Source: a virus
Reading direction: 5' to 3' (one strand)
Virus record (IMG/VR): IMGVR_UViG_3300048592_000878
Coordinates: 1-23,768 of that record
Length of the DNA: 23,768 nucleotides
The notes under the pieces are model-generated. The model did not search any database. It was given only the letters and a program-made list of their open reading frames with translations, and was not told the DNA's origin. Shown piece after piece: positions 5,110 to 12,539 of this stretch (position 1 is its first letter; each line of letters opens with the position of its first letter). The translations under genes and the position numbers were made by a program.

Positions 5110-6473
5110 GCTTTTTCGACAGGATCGCGGCCGCCGGACGGGCGCTGGTGGGCCGGGCCGACTATTCGGACTATCACAAGCAGCTGACCGATGTGGGATG
5201 GTTCGGGACAGGCGGGCTCTCGCTGGCCGCCGGCGCTTGCCGCAACACCCGGGCCTGGCTCGAGACCCTGAACAAACACCCACGCCTTGCCTCGGCCGCC
5301 AACAGGATCGCGACCGACGGCGGTAAGACACGCTGGTTTTTGCTCGAGGACGATCGGAAGACCGGGAAGCCGCGCGAGGTGACCGAGCATCCCTTCCTCA
5401 AGTTCATGGCGGCGCCTTGGAGGACGGCCGCGGGCGGCAGCTGGTGCACGGTAATCTACCTGATCATCGTCTACCTGCTGATCGATGGGAACGCCTTCCT
5501 CCGGTTGAAGTGGAAGAACCCCGACAAGAAGGGACCGCCCGACGAGATTTGGCCAATCTCTCCGCACCTGGTGGCCAGCGTCCCGCGCAAAGGTCAGCCG
5601 TACTATCTGCTGGCTGCCGGCGTGGAAGAAGCTTGCGACCGGATTCCACCCGGCGAGATGCTATGGCTACGCCGCCCGAACCCCCTGGACCCCTTCGGCC
5701 GTGGTTGGGGCGTGGCTCAAACGCTGGATGACGAGGTCTCTCAGGATGAATGGGCGGCCAAGTACAACAACTCCTGGTTCAGGAACGGGGCACGGCCCGA
5801 CCTGCTCATCTCTATCGGAGAGGCCAACCCGCTCGAACGCAAGCGCATCGAGGAGAGCTGGAAGAGCAAATACAGAGGCATCGCCAACGCCTTCAAGACG
5901 TTCTTCTTGACGTCGGACGCCAAAGTCCACAACCTGGCCACGACTCACAAAGACATGCAGTGGACCGAAGGTCGCAAGCTGCTGCGCGACATCATCTTCC
6001 AAACGTTCGGCCTGCCTCCGGAAGTCATGGGTGTGGTCGAGAATTCCAATCGCGCCACGGCCGAGGCGGCTCTTTACCTGTACAGCCTACAGTGCATCCT
6101 CCCGATGGTCAGCAACATTTGCGACGAGCTCAACCGGCTTCTGCTGCCCCTGTTTTTCGTCAACGGACGCTCTGTCTATCTGGGCTTCGAGTCGCCTGTT
6201 CGCGAGACTGAGGAGTTCCGACTCAACAAGGCTACCGAGCTGTTCAAATGCGGCGCCATCACCCGAAATCAGTGTCTCGAGACCGTGGGCTATGACCCGG
6301 CTCCGGGAGCCCGTGGCGAGGAGTATCTGGTACCGGTGAACATGCAGGCCGTCGGTCCGAACGACAGCAGCAGCAGCGAGAGCGCCGAGAAGCCGGCCAA
6401 AAGGAACGTCGTCAAGATTTTCGCGCCCCGGGGCGGCGTCATCAGCGAGATCGAAATGGAGAGAGCAGCGTGA
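5106..6473 (+). CDS. Portal protein, HK97 type
   Basis: The 455-residue protein has the size and order of HK97-family portals. The N-terminal part contains WLETLNKHPRLASAANRIA and the segment leading to HPFLKFM. The wing region contains YLLIDGNAFLRLKW and a short Pro-rich turn. The clip/stem region contains EEVSQDEWAAKYNNSWFRNG (as VSQDEWAAKYNNSWFRNG), then LRDIIFQTFGLPPEVMGVVE and NSNRATAEAALYLY, a hallmark of this family, followed by helices lining the channel. A serine-rich, flexible C-terminus follows (about residues 418-435). Twelve copies form the ring through which DNA enters and leaves the head. It is coupled to terL upstream and to the protease downstream by 4-base overlaps. Confidence 0.93.
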   Translation: MSFFDRIAAAGRALVGRADYSDYHKQLTDVGWFGTGGLSLAAGACRNTRAWLETLNKHPRLASAANRIATDGGKTRWFLLEDDRKTGKPREVTEHPFLKFMAAPWRTAAGGSWCTVIYLIIVYLLIDGNAFLRLKWKNPDKKGPPDEIWPISPHLVASVPRKGQPYYLLAAGVEEACDRIPPGEMLWLRRPNPLDPFGRGWGVAQTLDDEVSQDEWAAKYNNSWFRNGARPDLLISIGEANPLERKRIEESWKSKYRGIANAFKTFFLTSDAKVHNLATTHKDMQWTEGRKLLRDIIFQTFGLPPEVMGVVENSNRATAEAALYLYSLQCILPMVSNICDELNRLLLPLFFVNGRSVYLGFESPVRETEEFRLNKATELFKCGAITRNQCLETVGYDPAPGARGEEYLVPVNMQAVGPNDSSSSESAEKPAKRNVVKIFAPRGGVISEIEMERAA

Positions 6474-7342
6474 GCATTACCATCGGCGGAAGTATTCTGG
6501 GCGGCGAGAGAGCCCTCGACGAGGCCGAGCAGATCGTTCGGGACTGCCAGGCGAAGTTTGAGGTCCGGGCGGTCAACGAAGAGGCCGGTGAGGTCGAGGC
6601 GGTCATCTCAACGAGAGACGTCGACCGATATCGTAGCATCATCCTGCCGCAGGGATTTGACCGCCTGCTGAACCGGTTCTTGGCGAATCCTATGTTCCTC
6701 TGGCAGCACAACCGGCACGCGCCCCTTGGGTCAGTAGTGAGGATCTGGCGCGACAAGGATCAGGTCTACGCGATCCTTCGCTTCGATTTGAAGAACAAGT
6801 TCGCGGCCGAGGTCTTCCGTCTCTATAAAGACGGGATTATGCGCGCCTTCTCGGTCAGCGGGGCCGCCTCACAGATCTTCTACGCCTGGATGAGCCCGAA
6901 GGAGCGCGAGGCTCTCCGCGAGATCGATCCCGAGGCCTACGACGCGCTGGACGCCGAAGAGGCCTACTACGTCATCTCTGAGCTCGAGCTCTACGAGGTG
7001 AGCGCCGTCACCGTCCCGGGCAACCATCGCGCGCTGCGCCGCGCTCTCGAGAACGGGGACATCGACCAAGAGTTCGCCGAGTTCTTCGGCATCAAACGGG
7101 GCCTCGACGCTCCAATGGAAACAGACCAACAGCGAAAGGAGCCCGATATGGATAGAATGCCCAAGGAACTGGTCGAGCGCATTGACGCGCTCACCCGCGC
7201 CGCCAGCGAGCTGATCGAGGAGCGAAAGGCCGCCAAGGCCGCCCCGACCGGCCTGACGGACGAATTACGCGCGGAGGTCCGGCAGGTTGTCATCGACACC
7301 TTCGCCGAGATCTACGCCGGCGGCGACGAAGACAACGAGTAG
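6470..7342 (+). CDS. Prohead protease, with C-terminal scaffold-like extension
   Basis: The 290-residue protein starts at GTG 6470 (GTGA overlap with the portal stop). Residues 28-190 match the HK97 gp4 / peptidase U35 fold: F-E-V-R-A-V-N then a strand, D-V-D-R-Y-R-S-I, FLWQHNRHAPLGSVV with the likely catalytic His80, IMRAFSVSG with the likely nucleophile Ser128, and ELELYEVSAVTVPGNHRAL at the end of the domain. It would cleave the capsid delta domain and scaffold during maturation. Residues 215-290 are an extra helical acidic tail that contains its own ribosome-binding site and start (see the nested feature). The stop is followed by a terminator. Confidence 0.9.
   Translation: MSITIGGSILGGERALDEAEQIVRDCQAKFEVRAVNEEAGEVEAVISTRDVDRYRSIILPQGFDRLLNRFLANPMFLWQHNRHAPLGSVVRIWRDKDQVYAILRFDLKNKFAAEVFRLYKDGIMRAFSVSGAASQIFYAWMSPKEREALREIDPEAYDALDAEEAYYVISELELYEVSAVTVPGNHRALRRALENGDIDQEFAEFFGIKRGLDAPMETDQQRKEPDMDRMPKELVERIDALTRAASELIEERKAAKAAPTGLTDELRAEVRQVVIDTFAEIYAGGDEDNE
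7136..7140 (+). promoter_or_regulatory. Internal Shine-Dalgarno for a nested scaffold start
   Basis: AAGGA lies 7 bases before ATG 7148, inside and in frame with the protease gene. This is one of the best-spaced ribosome-binding sites in the region, although it is not needed for the protease itself. Confidence 0.5.
7148..7342 (+). CDS. Predicted nested scaffold protein (in-frame internal start)
   Basis: A 64-residue product would start at the internal ATG with the sequence MDRMPKELVERIDAL and share the protease stop. It is predicted to be almost fully helical and heptad-like (VERIDALTRAASELIEER), with an acidic end (GGDEDNE). Phage lambda makes its scaffold Nu3 from an internal start in the protease gene C, and the arrangement here is the same. 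No separate scaffold gene exists between protease and capsid. The capsid protein also has its own N-terminal delta-like region, so the nested product may be an accessory scaffold or only the protease's targeting tail. Confidence 0.45.
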   Translation: MDRMPKELVERIDALTRAASELIEERKAAKAAPTGLTDELRAEVRQVVIDTFAEIYAGGDEDNE

Positions 7343-7387
7343 GCGCAAGCGCGCTCGCAATTCCCCAAATCACCAAAAAAAACTTCA

Positions 7388-7410
7388 GGCTCGCCCCGCG
7401 GGCCTTTTTT
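7388..7410 (+). terminator. Intrinsic terminator before the major capsid gene
   Basis: GGCTCGC (7388-7394) pairs with GCGGGCC (7398-7404) over 7 pairs (one U-G) around CCC, followed by six T (7405-7410). It lies between the protease stop and the capsid ribosome-binding site AAAGGAG (7417-7423). Confidence 0.75.
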
Positions 7411-7434
7411 CATGCGAAAGGAGCCCAAATAACT

Positions 7435-8622
7435 ATGGGAGCGACCCTACAACAGGTTCAGAGAATGGTTATCGACCGTGTCAAGCACGATCGGGATAAG
7501 GCCAAGGACCAACCCAACCCCAACGCCGAGCGCTTCGCCCAGATCGAGCAAGCGGCCGTCGAATGCGTACGCAGCGGAAACCGCCCGGGCGAACGTCTCG
7601 CGCTGATGACCGTGGCCCTGGCTGCCGCCGATGGTAACGCCGAGCGCGCCAACAAGATCTTGCGCGATCGCTACGGCCGCCCCGACATGGTTCCCGAGAT
7701 CGAGCGCGCTATGAGCCAACAGAACCCTACCGAAGGCGGCTATTTGGTCCCCGAGAAGTGGACCGACGAAGTCATTCCTGCCATCAAGGATCAGGCTTTG
7801 TTGGTGAACCTGGGCGTCCGCGTTCTCGAGAATCCGACCGGAGATCTCTCCATGGCTCGCGTTTCGGCAAGCGCAGCCGCCTACTGGAAGGCTCCTGAAG
7901 GGTCGAAGATCAAGGCGACCAAGGCGAAGTTCGGACGATTGCGCTTGCGCGACAAGTCCTTCGCCGCAATCGTGCCCGTCAGCAACAAGCTGATGGCCAA
8001 CGCCGGCGTAAGCTTTGCGAACTTCCTGGAAGGCGACCTGCTCTCCAGCGTGGCCGTCCTGGTCGATAAGGGCGGCTGGTTCGGCAAAGGCGGCGAAGAC
8101 GAACCTTTGGGCCTCTTTGACCCGAAACTTTGCAACGGTACCTCAGGGGTTAACAAGGTCAGCCTGTCGACCTTCGACGAGGACGCGCTGGTAGACCTGA
8201 TGCTCGCCCACATGGAGGCCAACGGCACCATGGTGAATCTGCAGTGGGCATTCGGTCCCGCCGTGTGGGCGAAGCTCATGAAGATGAAGTACGGCACCTC
8301 GGGTGAGGGGGGTCACATCTTCCGAGAGGAGATGACCAAAGGGACCTTGATGGGCGTGCCTTTCAAGTACAGCAACATCATCAAGCGGAAGGACCCCAGT
8401 ACTGGCTACTTGGCGCTCGCCGACTGGAACGAGTTTATCTTCGCGCCCTCGCGTCCCATCCAGTTGGCCAAGACCACTGAAGGTGGCTACTACGACGACG
8501 AGGGCAACCCAGTCTTGGTTTTCGGCACCGATGAGACCGCCATCCGCATCACCGGCGGGGCCGACATGGGTCCGCGCCAGATGCACAGCTTCACTCTGGC
8601 CGACGACGTGGACCTGACCTAA
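7435..8622 (+). CDS. Major capsid protein, HK97 fold
   Basis: The 395-residue protein has the HK97-type plan. Residues 1 to about 98 are a helical, charged delta-like region (QIEQAAVECVRSG, AERANKILRDRYG) normally removed by the prohead protease. The mature N-arm then starts near TEGGYLVPEKWTDEVI, with the GGYLVP landmark at 101-106. Later landmarks are AAYWKAPEGSKI, FAAIVPVSNKLM, DLLSSVAVLVDKGGWFGKGG, a PLGLF segment, and KGTLMGVPFKYSNII before the C-terminal A-domain strands. It assembles around the portal as pentamers and hexamers. Cleavage near residues 92-100 is inferred. The start is the ATG 11 bases after AAAGGAG. The terminator directly upstream suggests it heads its own transcript. 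Confidence 0.93.
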   Translation: MGATLQQVQRMVIDRVKHDRDKAKDQPNPNAERFAQIEQAAVECVRSGNRPGERLALMTVALAAADGNAERANKILRDRYGRPDMVPEIERAMSQQNPTEGGYLVPEKWTDEVIPAIKDQALLVNLGVRVLENPTGDLSMARVSASAAAYWKAPEGSKIKATKAKFGRLRLRDKSFAAIVPVSNKLMANAGVSFANFLEGDLLSSVAVLVDKGGWFGKGGEDEPLGLFDPKLCNGTSGVNKVSLSTFDEDALVDLMLAHMEANGTMVNLQWAFGPAVWAKLMKMKYGTSGEGGHIFREEMTKGTLMGVPFKYSNIIKRKDPSTGYLALADWNEFIFAPSRPIQLAKTTEGGYYDDEGNPVLVFGTDETAIRITGGADMGPRQMHSFTLADDVDLT

Positions 8623-8631
8623 ACCTCGCTG

Positions 8632-8671
8632 GGGTCCGGAAGCGCAGCATCGAGGCTACGCTTTCGGACCC
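8632..8671 (+). terminator. Long hairpin just after the capsid gene
   Basis: GGGTCCG-G-AAGCG (8632-8644) pairs with CGCTT-T-CGGACCC (8659-8671), 13 pairs with one G-U and a 14-base loop. No T-run follows. It may stabilise the abundant capsid mRNA 3' end or attenuate read-through into the next genes. Confidence 0.5.
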
Positions 8672-8702
8672 GGGCCGACCCCCAAAACGAAAGGACAACA
8701 TC

Positions 8703-9146
8703 ATGGGCGTCACCTACGTTAGCAAAACCGCTATCGAATCCAACTTCCTGCCGACCGGCCTCGCTGGCGACGCGATCGGCGCGACCGCGAACGGGACCAG
8801 CCACGATCGGAACACGATTGACAAACTTCCGGCCGGGCCGTTCGACGAGGCCTTCTTGCTGCTCCACCTGGAGGCCATCAACGGCGGCCCTTCGGTCGCC
8901 TCGGTGACCTTCCGAATCGAGCACTCGGATAACAACTCCGACTGGACCGCTGTCACCGACTTGGCCACGGTTGAGGCCGCGACCATCACCCTGACAGCCG
9001 TGGGCTTCAAAACCCTGGCTGTCCGACCTAACGGCCTGAAGCGGTACAGGCGCGCGGTCATCTCGGCGATCACCCTGACCGGGGGCTCGAGCCCCTCGCT
9101 GAAGCTGCGGGCCGTCTGGGTTCTCACCGGCGGCCGCCAGGTCTAA
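8703..9146 (+). CDS. Beta-rich structural protein, probable head decoration protein
   Basis: The 147-residue protein is encoded immediately after the capsid gene, with AAAGGA 8 bases before the ATG. It is predicted to be nearly all beta strand: AFLLLHLEAING, SVTFRIEHSDNNSDWTAV, ITLTAVGFKTLAV, RYRRAVISAITLTGG and a final SLKLRAVWVLTGG. Small beta-sandwich proteins with this RYRRAVI...TGG...SPS pattern occur among phage structural genes. The position between the capsid and the first connector suggests a decoration or cement protein. I cannot name a family with certainty. Confidence 0.7.
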   Translation: MGVTYVSKTAIESNFLPTGLAGDAIGATANGTSHDRNTIDKLPAGPFDEAFLLLHLEAINGGPSVASVTFRIEHSDNNSDWTAVTDLATVEAATITLTAVGFKTLAVRPNGLKRYRRAVISAITLTGGSSPSLKLRAVWVLTGGRQV

Positions 9147-9149
9147 TCC

Positions 9150-9782
9150 GTGGACGCCATCAACCCCGCGTGCAACGCGCTGACCACGGTGGCTCGGCTC
9201 CGAGCCGCGGGGTTCGGTGGCCAGGCCAGCAACAGCGCTCTCCAGATCGCGATCAACGCGATTTCGGCTATGGTCGAGCGAGAGTGCGACAGGGAGTTTC
9301 GCGTCAGCTGCTTCGGCGGCGACGAACACCCGCCCGAGCTGGTGCAAGGGAGCGGCAGCCGCATCCTGGTGCTTTCCACTTACCCGATCCTGGAGGTCTC
9401 CAAGGTCGAGATTGACGGCGCCGAAGTCACCGACTGGCAGCTGATCCCGGGACTGGCAAAGTGGGGCGCGCTCGACCGCCGGTCTAAATGGCCACGCCGG
9501 GAAGGCCACTGGGGCGACCTGGTGTGTGACCCAGACGGGGAGGCCGACTGGAACGTCGCGGTCAGCTACAAAGCCGGCTTTCGAGAGGTTCCGGCCGATC
9601 TCGAGCTCGCGGTGATGACCGAGGTCGACCTGGTCGCCGGCGGCTCCGGCGGGAAGGCGACACGGCGCATCCAGAGCGAGCGGACGCCCGGCGGCTGGTC
9701 AATCGCCTACGGCAAGGGCGAGCACCAGTGCTCTATGAGCTCCGTGCGCATCTTCGAGTCCTATCGGAGGAAAGACCTGTGA
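9150..9782 (+). CDS. Head-tail connector (gp6/gp15-like adaptor)
   Basis: The 210-residue protein starts at GTG 9150, three bases after the preceding stop. The N-terminal helices (ARLRAAGFGGQASNSALQIA, then AISAMVERECDREF) are followed by STYPILEVSKVEIDGAEV, a tryptophan-rich loop, NVAVSYKAGFREVPADLELA and C-terminal helices. This follows the pattern of the HK97 gp6 / SPP1 gp15 connectors, in which helices pack against the portal and a 'hxYPIxxVxxVxxDG' strand pair follows. It forms the first ring under the portal. The end overlaps the next gene by GTGA. Confidence 0.85.
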   Translation: MDAINPACNALTTVARLRAAGFGGQASNSALQIAINAISAMVERECDREFRVSCFGGDEHPPELVQGSGSRILVLSTYPILEVSKVEIDGAEVTDWQLIPGLAKWGALDRRSKWPRREGHWGDLVCDPDGEADWNVAVSYKAGFREVPADLELAVMTEVDLVAGGSGGKATRRIQSERTPGGWSIAYGKGEHQCSMSSVRIFESYRRKDL

Positions 9783-10105
9783 ATCGAGACCGCTTGGTGC
9801 ACCGTGCGACGATCTCGCGACCGGTGGTCACCCGCGAGGAGGGGAAGACCGTCGCGAGCGCGCCGGTCCCCGTCGTCGCCGGCGTCCACGTCTGGGCTGA
9901 AGGGATTGGGCCGGCCCAGCGTGCGCTGCTGGTCGGCCGGCGCGACCACGCTCGTTACACCCTCAGCTGGATGGACGATGAGTTTCGGTCCGAGGACGTG
10001 GTCACGTTGACCGAGCCGGCGCTCGGGACCTACGTCCTTCGAGGGATTCAGCACGATATTCAAGGCGAGTATTGGTTCGGGACTTTGGAGGAGCGGGCGT
10101 CATGA
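9779..10105 (+). CDS. Head-tail adaptor / stopper protein
   Basis: The 108-residue protein starts at GTG 9779, set by the GTGA overlap and CGGAGGAAAG upstream. It reads NRDRLVHRATISRPVV near the start, then a loop, VVAGVHVWAEGIG, and short strands (RYTLSWMDDEFRSEDVV, TYVLRGIQHD, EYWFGTLEER). This is the pattern of the SPP1 gp16-type head-tail joining family: a small beta barrel that plugs the portal channel after packaging. It lies second in the neck gene series, as expected. Confidence 0.8.
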   Translation: MNRDRLVHRATISRPVVTREEGKTVASAPVPVVAGVHVWAEGIGPAQRALLVGRRDHARYTLSWMDDEFRSEDVVTLTEPALGTYVLRGIQHDIQGEYWFGTLEERAS

Positions 10106-10734
10106 TGGAACTCGACGTCGACACAGCCACGGCCGAGCGACTTCTGGGCCGCAAGCTGACCGCGCTCGACCGATTCCTGGGCTTGGCCACTGACAAGGCA
10201 ATCAAGCTAGTGGAGACCAGCCTGCGTGCTCGCGTCAAACCCATCCGAAGGCCGCAGAACATCCAGGATGCTCCCCGGCGCACGGTACCGAGGGTGAACC
10301 CCGTCCACGTGAAGCGCGAAGGGTCCGATGGCTTGGTCTATCTCCGACCTCACGTGACCAGCGCTCGTTCGCCTGTAGTGCAAGCCCTGTTTCAGCAACT
10401 TGGCCTGGGCGCGCAGCTGGTGCGCAGCGGGCTTTGGATGGACCCGAACAGGATCGTCCGCGACCCCATCACTGGGAATTTCGCGGGAAGCGTCAGGAAT
10501 AACGGATACACGTCCAGGAGCGGACTCCGATTCTATCGCTTCTCTAGGACGCCCGGGCTCGAAGAGTGGGCCAGGAACAAGGACAAGGGTACGCAGGCCT
10601 TGCGCCACACAGTCCGGCTGACCTCGCCCGACGTCCGGATCAAGCTGATCCTGGCCCCAACCGTGAAGTTTTGCCGACAGCGCGTCTTCGCGCTCTTTGA
10701 AGCTGCTACCAAGGAGGCGATGGACGCCCAATGA
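10102..10734 (+). CDS. Neck / tail-component protein, HK97 gp10-like
   Basis: The 210-residue protein starts at ATG 10102 (ATGA overlap; a second ATG follows at once). It has an N-terminal helix, ERLLGRKLTALDRFLGLATD, and KLVETSLRARVKPI, resembling HK97 gp10-like proteins ('a...ie..a...vPvdTG.L'). A basic central part with loops follows (KREGSDGLVYLRPHVTS), then C-terminal helices (VFALFEAATKEAMDAQ). It sits between the stopper and the tail terminator, the usual place for this family. It is longer than the typical 120-150 residues, with a middle insertion around residues 95-160. Confidence 0.65.
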   Translation: MMELDVDTATAERLLGRKLTALDRFLGLATDKAIKLVETSLRARVKPIRRPQNIQDAPRRTVPRVNPVHVKREGSDGLVYLRPHVTSARSPVVQALFQQLGLGAQLVRSGLWMDPNRIVRDPITGNFAGSVRNNGYTSRSGLRFYRFSRTPGLEEWARNKDKGTQALRHTVRLTSPDVRIKLILAPTVKFCRQRVFALFEAATKEAMDAQ

Positions 10735-11252
10735 TCGAGATCGACTTGGACGCGGTAGCCGAGCACGCCCGCGACCTGATCTGGGACCAGCTGCGCGAGG
10801 AGCTGGAACTTGTCACCTGCCAACAGGGCTGTCCGGAGCAAGTCCGTTCGCCGCAAGACCTCGCCGACGCCGTCCCGGCCGTGCTGATCGATCCGCCCAA
10901 GTGGAGCGGCGGGCGGCCCGAGGCCGAAGGCTTGCCGGCGCTGGAAGGCACGGTGACCATCGGGATCACCTTCATCCGCCCGATCGCGCCTCCGCCGGAG
11001 TCGGAAGACGACCCGGTCGAAGAGCACCCGAGAGAGCTGGTGAAGCAGCTTCAGAAAATTGCCGCTCTCTTCTCTCGCCCTGACTTCAAACTGGAAGGTT
11101 GGGATGACGGGGCAGGCCTGGATATCCAAGAGATTTACCCGGCCGACCTCGGCCATGACCACGATCTTACCTACGAGGACAGCACCGTGAGGCTGGCTCT
11201 CGGCAGCATCACCCTTCAGGCGAGAGCTATCGTCTACGACCCGGCCGGCTAG
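10731..11252 (+). CDS. Tail terminator / tail completion protein
   Basis: The 173-residue protein starts at ATG 10731 (ATGA overlap, GGAG upstream). It has an N-terminal helix, DAVAEHARDLIWDQLREELE, then strands around PAVLIDPPKWSGG and GTVTIGITFIRPI, an acidic loop, and a C-terminal beta part (YEDSTVRLALGSITLQARAI). Size, mixed alpha-beta character and position, last before the tube protein, fit the tail terminator ring that caps the finished tail. The assignment comes mostly from gene order. Confidence 0.65.
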   Translation: MIEIDLDAVAEHARDLIWDQLREELELVTCQQGCPEQVRSPQDLADAVPAVLIDPPKWSGGRPEAEGLPALEGTVTIGITFIRPIAPPPESEDDPVEEHPRELVKQLQKIAALFSRPDFKLEGWDDGAGLDIQEIYPADLGHDHDLTYEDSTVRLALGSITLQARAIVYDPAG

Positions 11253-11277
11253 AGCCGCCACAATCATCAAAGAAACC

Positions 11278-11307
11278 AAAGGCCCGTCCTGACCCGGCGG
11301 GCCTTTT
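11278..11307 (+). terminator. Intrinsic terminator before the tail tube gene
   Basis: AAAGGCCCG (11278-11286) pairs perfectly with CGGGCCTTT (11298-11306) over 9 pairs around an 11-base loop, ending in TTTT. It closes the neck gene series. The tube gene starts 21 bases later with its own GGAGGA. Confidence 0.78.
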
Positions 11308-11327
11308 GCATTGGAGGACAAGTCGGC

Positions 11328-12092
11328 ATGTCAAACAGGAATTTTAAGAAGAACGTCTTGATGGGCAACGGGATCATCAAGAGAGACGGGACCTTCGATA
11401 TGGGGTACCTGCAAGGGAAGTCGGAGTTCAACTTCACTTACGACATCGAGAAGTTCAAGGAAGGCGCTCCCTTGGTCTTGATCGGTCAGGAGACCAAGGA
11501 ATGCACCTGCGAGCTGAAGTGCGGCTTAGCCGAGTTCAGCCCAGAGAACGCTTCCATCTCCCTGGGCGGCATCGAGATCGTCCCCACTGGTAGCGCTCAG
11601 ACGGTAACGGATGGGGCCAACCAGAGTCGCACCTTTGGTGGGAACTTCGGCGGTGCCGGCTACCAGTACATCACCCTGGACGGGCCTGTAGTGACGGGGC
11701 TGGTGCTAAAGAACGCGGCGGAGACGGGCGACCCCTACGTTGAGGGCGTCGATTACCTGCTCTTCGGTAACCTCCAGTACGTGCTGCGACTGCCGGGCGG
11801 TGACATCCCCGAGGACGGAACGGTGCGGGTCCACTACGGATACACCCAGGTCGCGGGCAAGCAGATCAACCTGGGCTCGAGCTTCGATTTGGAGTTCGGA
11901 ACGACCACGTTCGTGCACCCGCGCTCCAAGTGGAACAAGAAGAAGATCACGATCCACCTCCACAAGTCGCAGGCCGCCGGAAGCATCGCCTTCGGATTCG
12001 AGGACGGGAAGTTCGGTGTCAACGATTTCGTCGTCTCGGGCATCTTCTCCGAAGAGCATGGCAACTTCGGCTATATCCACTGGGAGGACTAA
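11328..12092 (+). CDS. Major tail tube protein
   Basis: The 254-residue protein starts at ATG with GGAGGA upstream. It is beta-rich with many small residues: a start SNRNFKKNVLMGNGIIKRDG, then SEFNFTYDIEKFKEG, TCELKCGLAEFSPENASISL, a region rich in Thr/Gly/Asn, VDYLLFGNLQYVLRLPGGD, TTTFVHPRSKWNKKKITIHL and a final IAFGFEDGKFGVNDFVVSG. This fits the siphovirus tube protein, which stacks as hexamers. The position between the terminator-type protein and the frameshifted chaperones supports this. The upstream terminator suggests independent, high expression. Confidence 0.82.
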   Translation: MSNRNFKKNVLMGNGIIKRDGTFDMGYLQGKSEFNFTYDIEKFKEGAPLVLIGQETKECTCELKCGLAEFSPENASISLGGIEIVPTGSAQTVTDGANQSRTFGGNFGGAGYQYITLDGPVVTGLVLKNAAETGDPYVEGVDYLLFGNLQYVLRLPGGDIPEDGTVRVHYGYTQVAGKQINLGSSFDLEFGTTTFVHPRSKWNKKKITIHLHKSQAAGSIAFGFEDGKFGVNDFVVSGIFSEEHGNFGYIHWED

Positions 12093-12095
12093 TCG

Positions 12096-12539
12096 GTGCG
12101 AAACGACCTCGACGAGATTATTGATCGCGACGAGTGGGAGCCACGCATCGCCGGCAAGCGCCTGCGGTTCCTGGAGATGGCCAGCGCCGAGCTCACCCGA
12201 TACGCCCAGCGCCTCGAGAGCGTCTACGAGCGCGCCGCGACCATCATCGCCGAGAACCCTGATATGGGTCTCGACGAGGTGGCCGAGGCGGTGCTCGAGC
12301 GCGAGGACGAGTTCTTCCTTTGGCTCTGCAATTTGCACAGCCACACGGACCGGGTAGACCTGGAGTGGGTCAAGGTAGAGCTGACATGCGGGATGCGCCG
12401 GCGATTGCTGGCTAACCTCGACCGGCTCAACCACATCGAGCCTCAGCTGGGAAACTGGCAGAGGCTCCTCGAGACGGCGAAGAGTCGGGCTCAAGTTGGG
12501 CCGAGCTTGCCGACCTTGTTGGAGCCCGATACGGAATAG
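12096..12539 (+). CDS. Tail assembly chaperone, upstream frame (G-like)
   Basis: The 147-residue protein starts at GTG 12096, just after the tube gene. It is helical and acidic (RLRFLEMASAELTRYAQRLE, LDEVAEAVLEREDEFFLWL, VKVELTCGMRRRLLANLDRL). It occupies the place of lambda gpG, between tube and tape measure. Codons 119-120 lie in the heptamer G GGA AAC. A fraction of ribosomes is expected to slip back one base there and continue in the downstream frame, giving a 248-residue fusion. The chaperone holds the tape measure for tube assembly and is not part of the virion in lambda. Confidence 0.85.
   Translation: MRNDLDEIIDRDEWEPRIAGKRLRFLEMASAELTRYAQRLESVYERAATIIAENPDMGLDEVAEAVLEREDEFFLWLCNLHSHTDRVDLEWVKVELTCGMRRRLLANLDRLNHIEPQLGNWQRLLETAKSRAQVGPSLPTLLEPDTE
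12449..12455 (+). other. Programmed -1 ribosomal frameshift site GGGAAAC
   Basis: The heptamer is in the correct phase (G GGA AAC) near the end of the upstream chaperone frame. The -1 frame is open from here to 12841 and encodes a plausible chaperone C-terminus. Lambda uses GGGAAAG at the same place. The position, phase and open downstream frame together make this a strong prediction. Confidence 0.85.
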
